Of a DNA stretch of 14,679 nucleotides, positions 13,513 through 14,679 are shown one piece after another; within the stretch, counting starts at the first letter, position 1; every line of letters starts with the position of its first letter. The position numbers were made by a program, and so were the translations under genes. The stretch lies in NCBI GenBank assembly GCA_001916715.1, contig MNSZ01000008.1, positions 1 through 14,679 on the forward strand. Reading direction: 5' to 3'. This stretch comes from Firmicutes bacterium CAG:24053_14 (lineage in GTDB: Bacteria; Bacillota; Clostridia; Oscillospirales; Oscillospiraceae). The notes under the pieces are model-generated. The model was not told where the DNA came from, did not search any database, and saw only the letters and a program-made list of their open reading frames with translations.

Positions 13513-14679
13513 TCACCCCACTAAATACATATAGTCCTCGTAATCCCGCACATAGATAACCCACGCATTGAGGAGGGATACCATGCCGTCGATACGGCGC
13601 TTTTCGGAAATCTTGACGGGCTGAATGTTGTTCACGCCGCTTTTTTTAACGCCTGTGTTCGTCAAGCACCAAAGCAAAACGGGATTTTTGTTGTAATTGA
13701 CTTTCTTATCGGCGAGCGCCGCGCCGAGCTCCCTCATAGGTTGCGACCATGTAAAAGGCCCCTGTGCAACGGCGCACATTTCAAAGCCGTTCGCTTTCAT
13801 TTCGTCCACCCAATAACCGGCGAGAGCGCGGTCGTAGCCGATTTTGAAAGCGTCTATCTTGAGCTCGTCCCGCATTTGGCAGTACCACGCCGTCACCGCC
13901 GAATAATCGACGCGAGTACCCTCGCATATCGTGACGAGCCCCCGCTCCGCCCAAATCTTATAGGGCGCTTCTTGCGTGTTGTGCTCGTCGAGCTGGTCGA
14001 TTTTCTTTTGAGGGAGGAAATAGTGCTGAAAAACGTACACGATTTCATCGTCGGACGAGCGCCGGATAATCAGCGTCGCGCACGTTAGGTCGGTCGTCGC
14101 GGAGAGGTCGCACCCGCCGATAGCGTAGGTGTTATAGACCTCCTCCGGCTTGAATGTCGCCTCGTTTACTGCGTCCTCATAGGAGAGCCACGAGGCCGCG
14201 CCGGTCGCCTTTACGTTAAAGTCCTTGCAGAGAACGCCGGGCAAGTCCTCGGGATTTTTCTTTGCTCTCTCTACGAAGTCGGCGAGCGTGGTATATTGCT
14301 TTATCGTCCCGAGGCCGGGATTTGCCTTTATCCATGCCGTCGGGTCTGTCCACTCCTCGCGCTTGTCGAGCTCGTAGAGGACGGGGAGGAAACGCTCGTC
14401 GGTCGTCTGTCCGTCGGCGACCTCGCAAGCGTAGCCGTAAAGGTTATCGAAAACGGACTCGCGCACCGTGCCGGACGTGGTAATCATAATCACAAGCGGC
14501 TGTCGGCGGCTCGATGTCGATTGCTTCATAACCTCGTAGAGATTGCGGTCGCGGATAGCGTGGAGCTCGTCGATAATGACGGCGTGAGAGTTGAGGCCGT
14601 CGAGGGTATTCGAGTCCGAGGCCAACGCCTCGAACTTGGAGGCCGTCGCCGGAAAGTAAATGTCGTTGCGGCGCTTTTT
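13513..14679 (-). CDS. terL: Phage terminase large subunit, C-terminal part (5' end outside window)
   Basis: This protein is the ATP-driven motor and nuclease that cuts concatemeric phage DNA and pumps it through the portal. The reading frame is open from the right edge (first codons KKRRNDIYF) to a TGA at 13513-13515, giving 388 visible residues. A Walker B-like stretch AVIIDELHA lies at about residues 33-41. After it comes a nuclease-type region beginning GGCDLSATTDL at about residues 188-198, whose Asp is a candidate metal ligand, then GYDRALAGYW near residue 280. The order ATPase then RNase H-like nuclease fits the Terminase_1/HK97-type family. The Walker A motif and true start must lie beyond the window. 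A TTG inside the frame at 14625 is an internal Leu, not a start. The portal ATG lies 4 nt downstream of the stop. Family call is firm; catalytic residues are inferred from position. Confidence 0.95.
   Translation of the reverse strand, partial: KKRRNDIYFPATASKFEALASDSNTLDGLNSHAVIIDELHAIRDRNLYEVMKQSTSSRRQPLVIMITTSGTVRESVFDNLYGYACEVADGQTTDERFLPVLYELDKREEWTDPTAWIKANPGLGTIKQYTTLADFVERAKKNPEDLPGVLCKDFNVKATGAASWLSYEDAVNEATFKPEEVYNTYAIGGCDLSATTDLTCATLIIRRSSDDEIVYVFQHYFLPQKKIDQLDEHNTQEAPYKIWAERGLVTICEGTRVDYSAVTAWYCQMRDELKIDAFKIGYDRALAGYWVDEMKANGFEMCAVAQGPFTWSQPMRELGAALADKKVNYNKNPVLLWCLTNTGVKKSGVNNIQPVKISEKRRIDGMVSLLNAWVIYVRDYEDYMYLVG

Overview
The window is one contiguous late (structural) module of a tailed bacteriophage or prophage with a long non-contractile tail (siphovirus, Caudoviricetes). 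Every gene I can support lies on the minus strand, so transcription runs from position 14679 towards position 1. The GC-rich sequence, strong AGGAGG-type ribosome sites, tightly packed genes with TAATG/ATGA overlaps, and proteins resembling those of gut Clostridia phages all suggest a GC-rich Firmicutes (Clostridia) host. The host is an inference. No integrase, repressor, lysis, tRNA, CRISPR or insertion-sequence feature was seen, so the window alone cannot tell a free phage from a prophage.

Layout in order of transcription. Packaging and head: terminase large subunit (cut by the right edge), HK97-type portal (broken), HK97 prohead protease, HK97-fold major capsid protein. Head-tail junction: gp6-like connector, head-closure protein, tail-terminator-like protein, HK97 gp10-like protein. 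Tail tube: phi13-type major tail protein, a perfect 12-bp hairpin, then the two-part tail assembly chaperone, whose second part is reached by a predicted -1 frameshift on nine consecutive A residues. Tail length and tip: tape measure protein (split by a frameshift), distal tail protein (Dit), two small accessory baseplate proteins, a Tal-like tail protein with a Gly/Ser-rich repeat linker and a seven-fold HTH histidine array, a fibre-like protein with a duplicated 41-residue unit, and finally an Ig-like plus DUF6273-like protein cut by the left edge.

Together these genes would package DNA into an HK97-type procapsid, mature it, join it to the tail, build the tube to the tape-measure length, and form the adsorption tip. 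Two lesions stand out. The portal lacks a short conserved segment and is out of frame afterwards. The tape measure has a net +1 nucleotide shift. If both are real, this is a recently inactivated prophage; if they are read or assembly errors, it is an intact structural cassette. The strongest unexpected whole-window signal is near-absence of GATC: I found one copy by eye in 14.7 kb.

No gene-free stretch exceeds about 70 bases. The largest gap, between the major tail protein and the chaperone, holds the hairpin.
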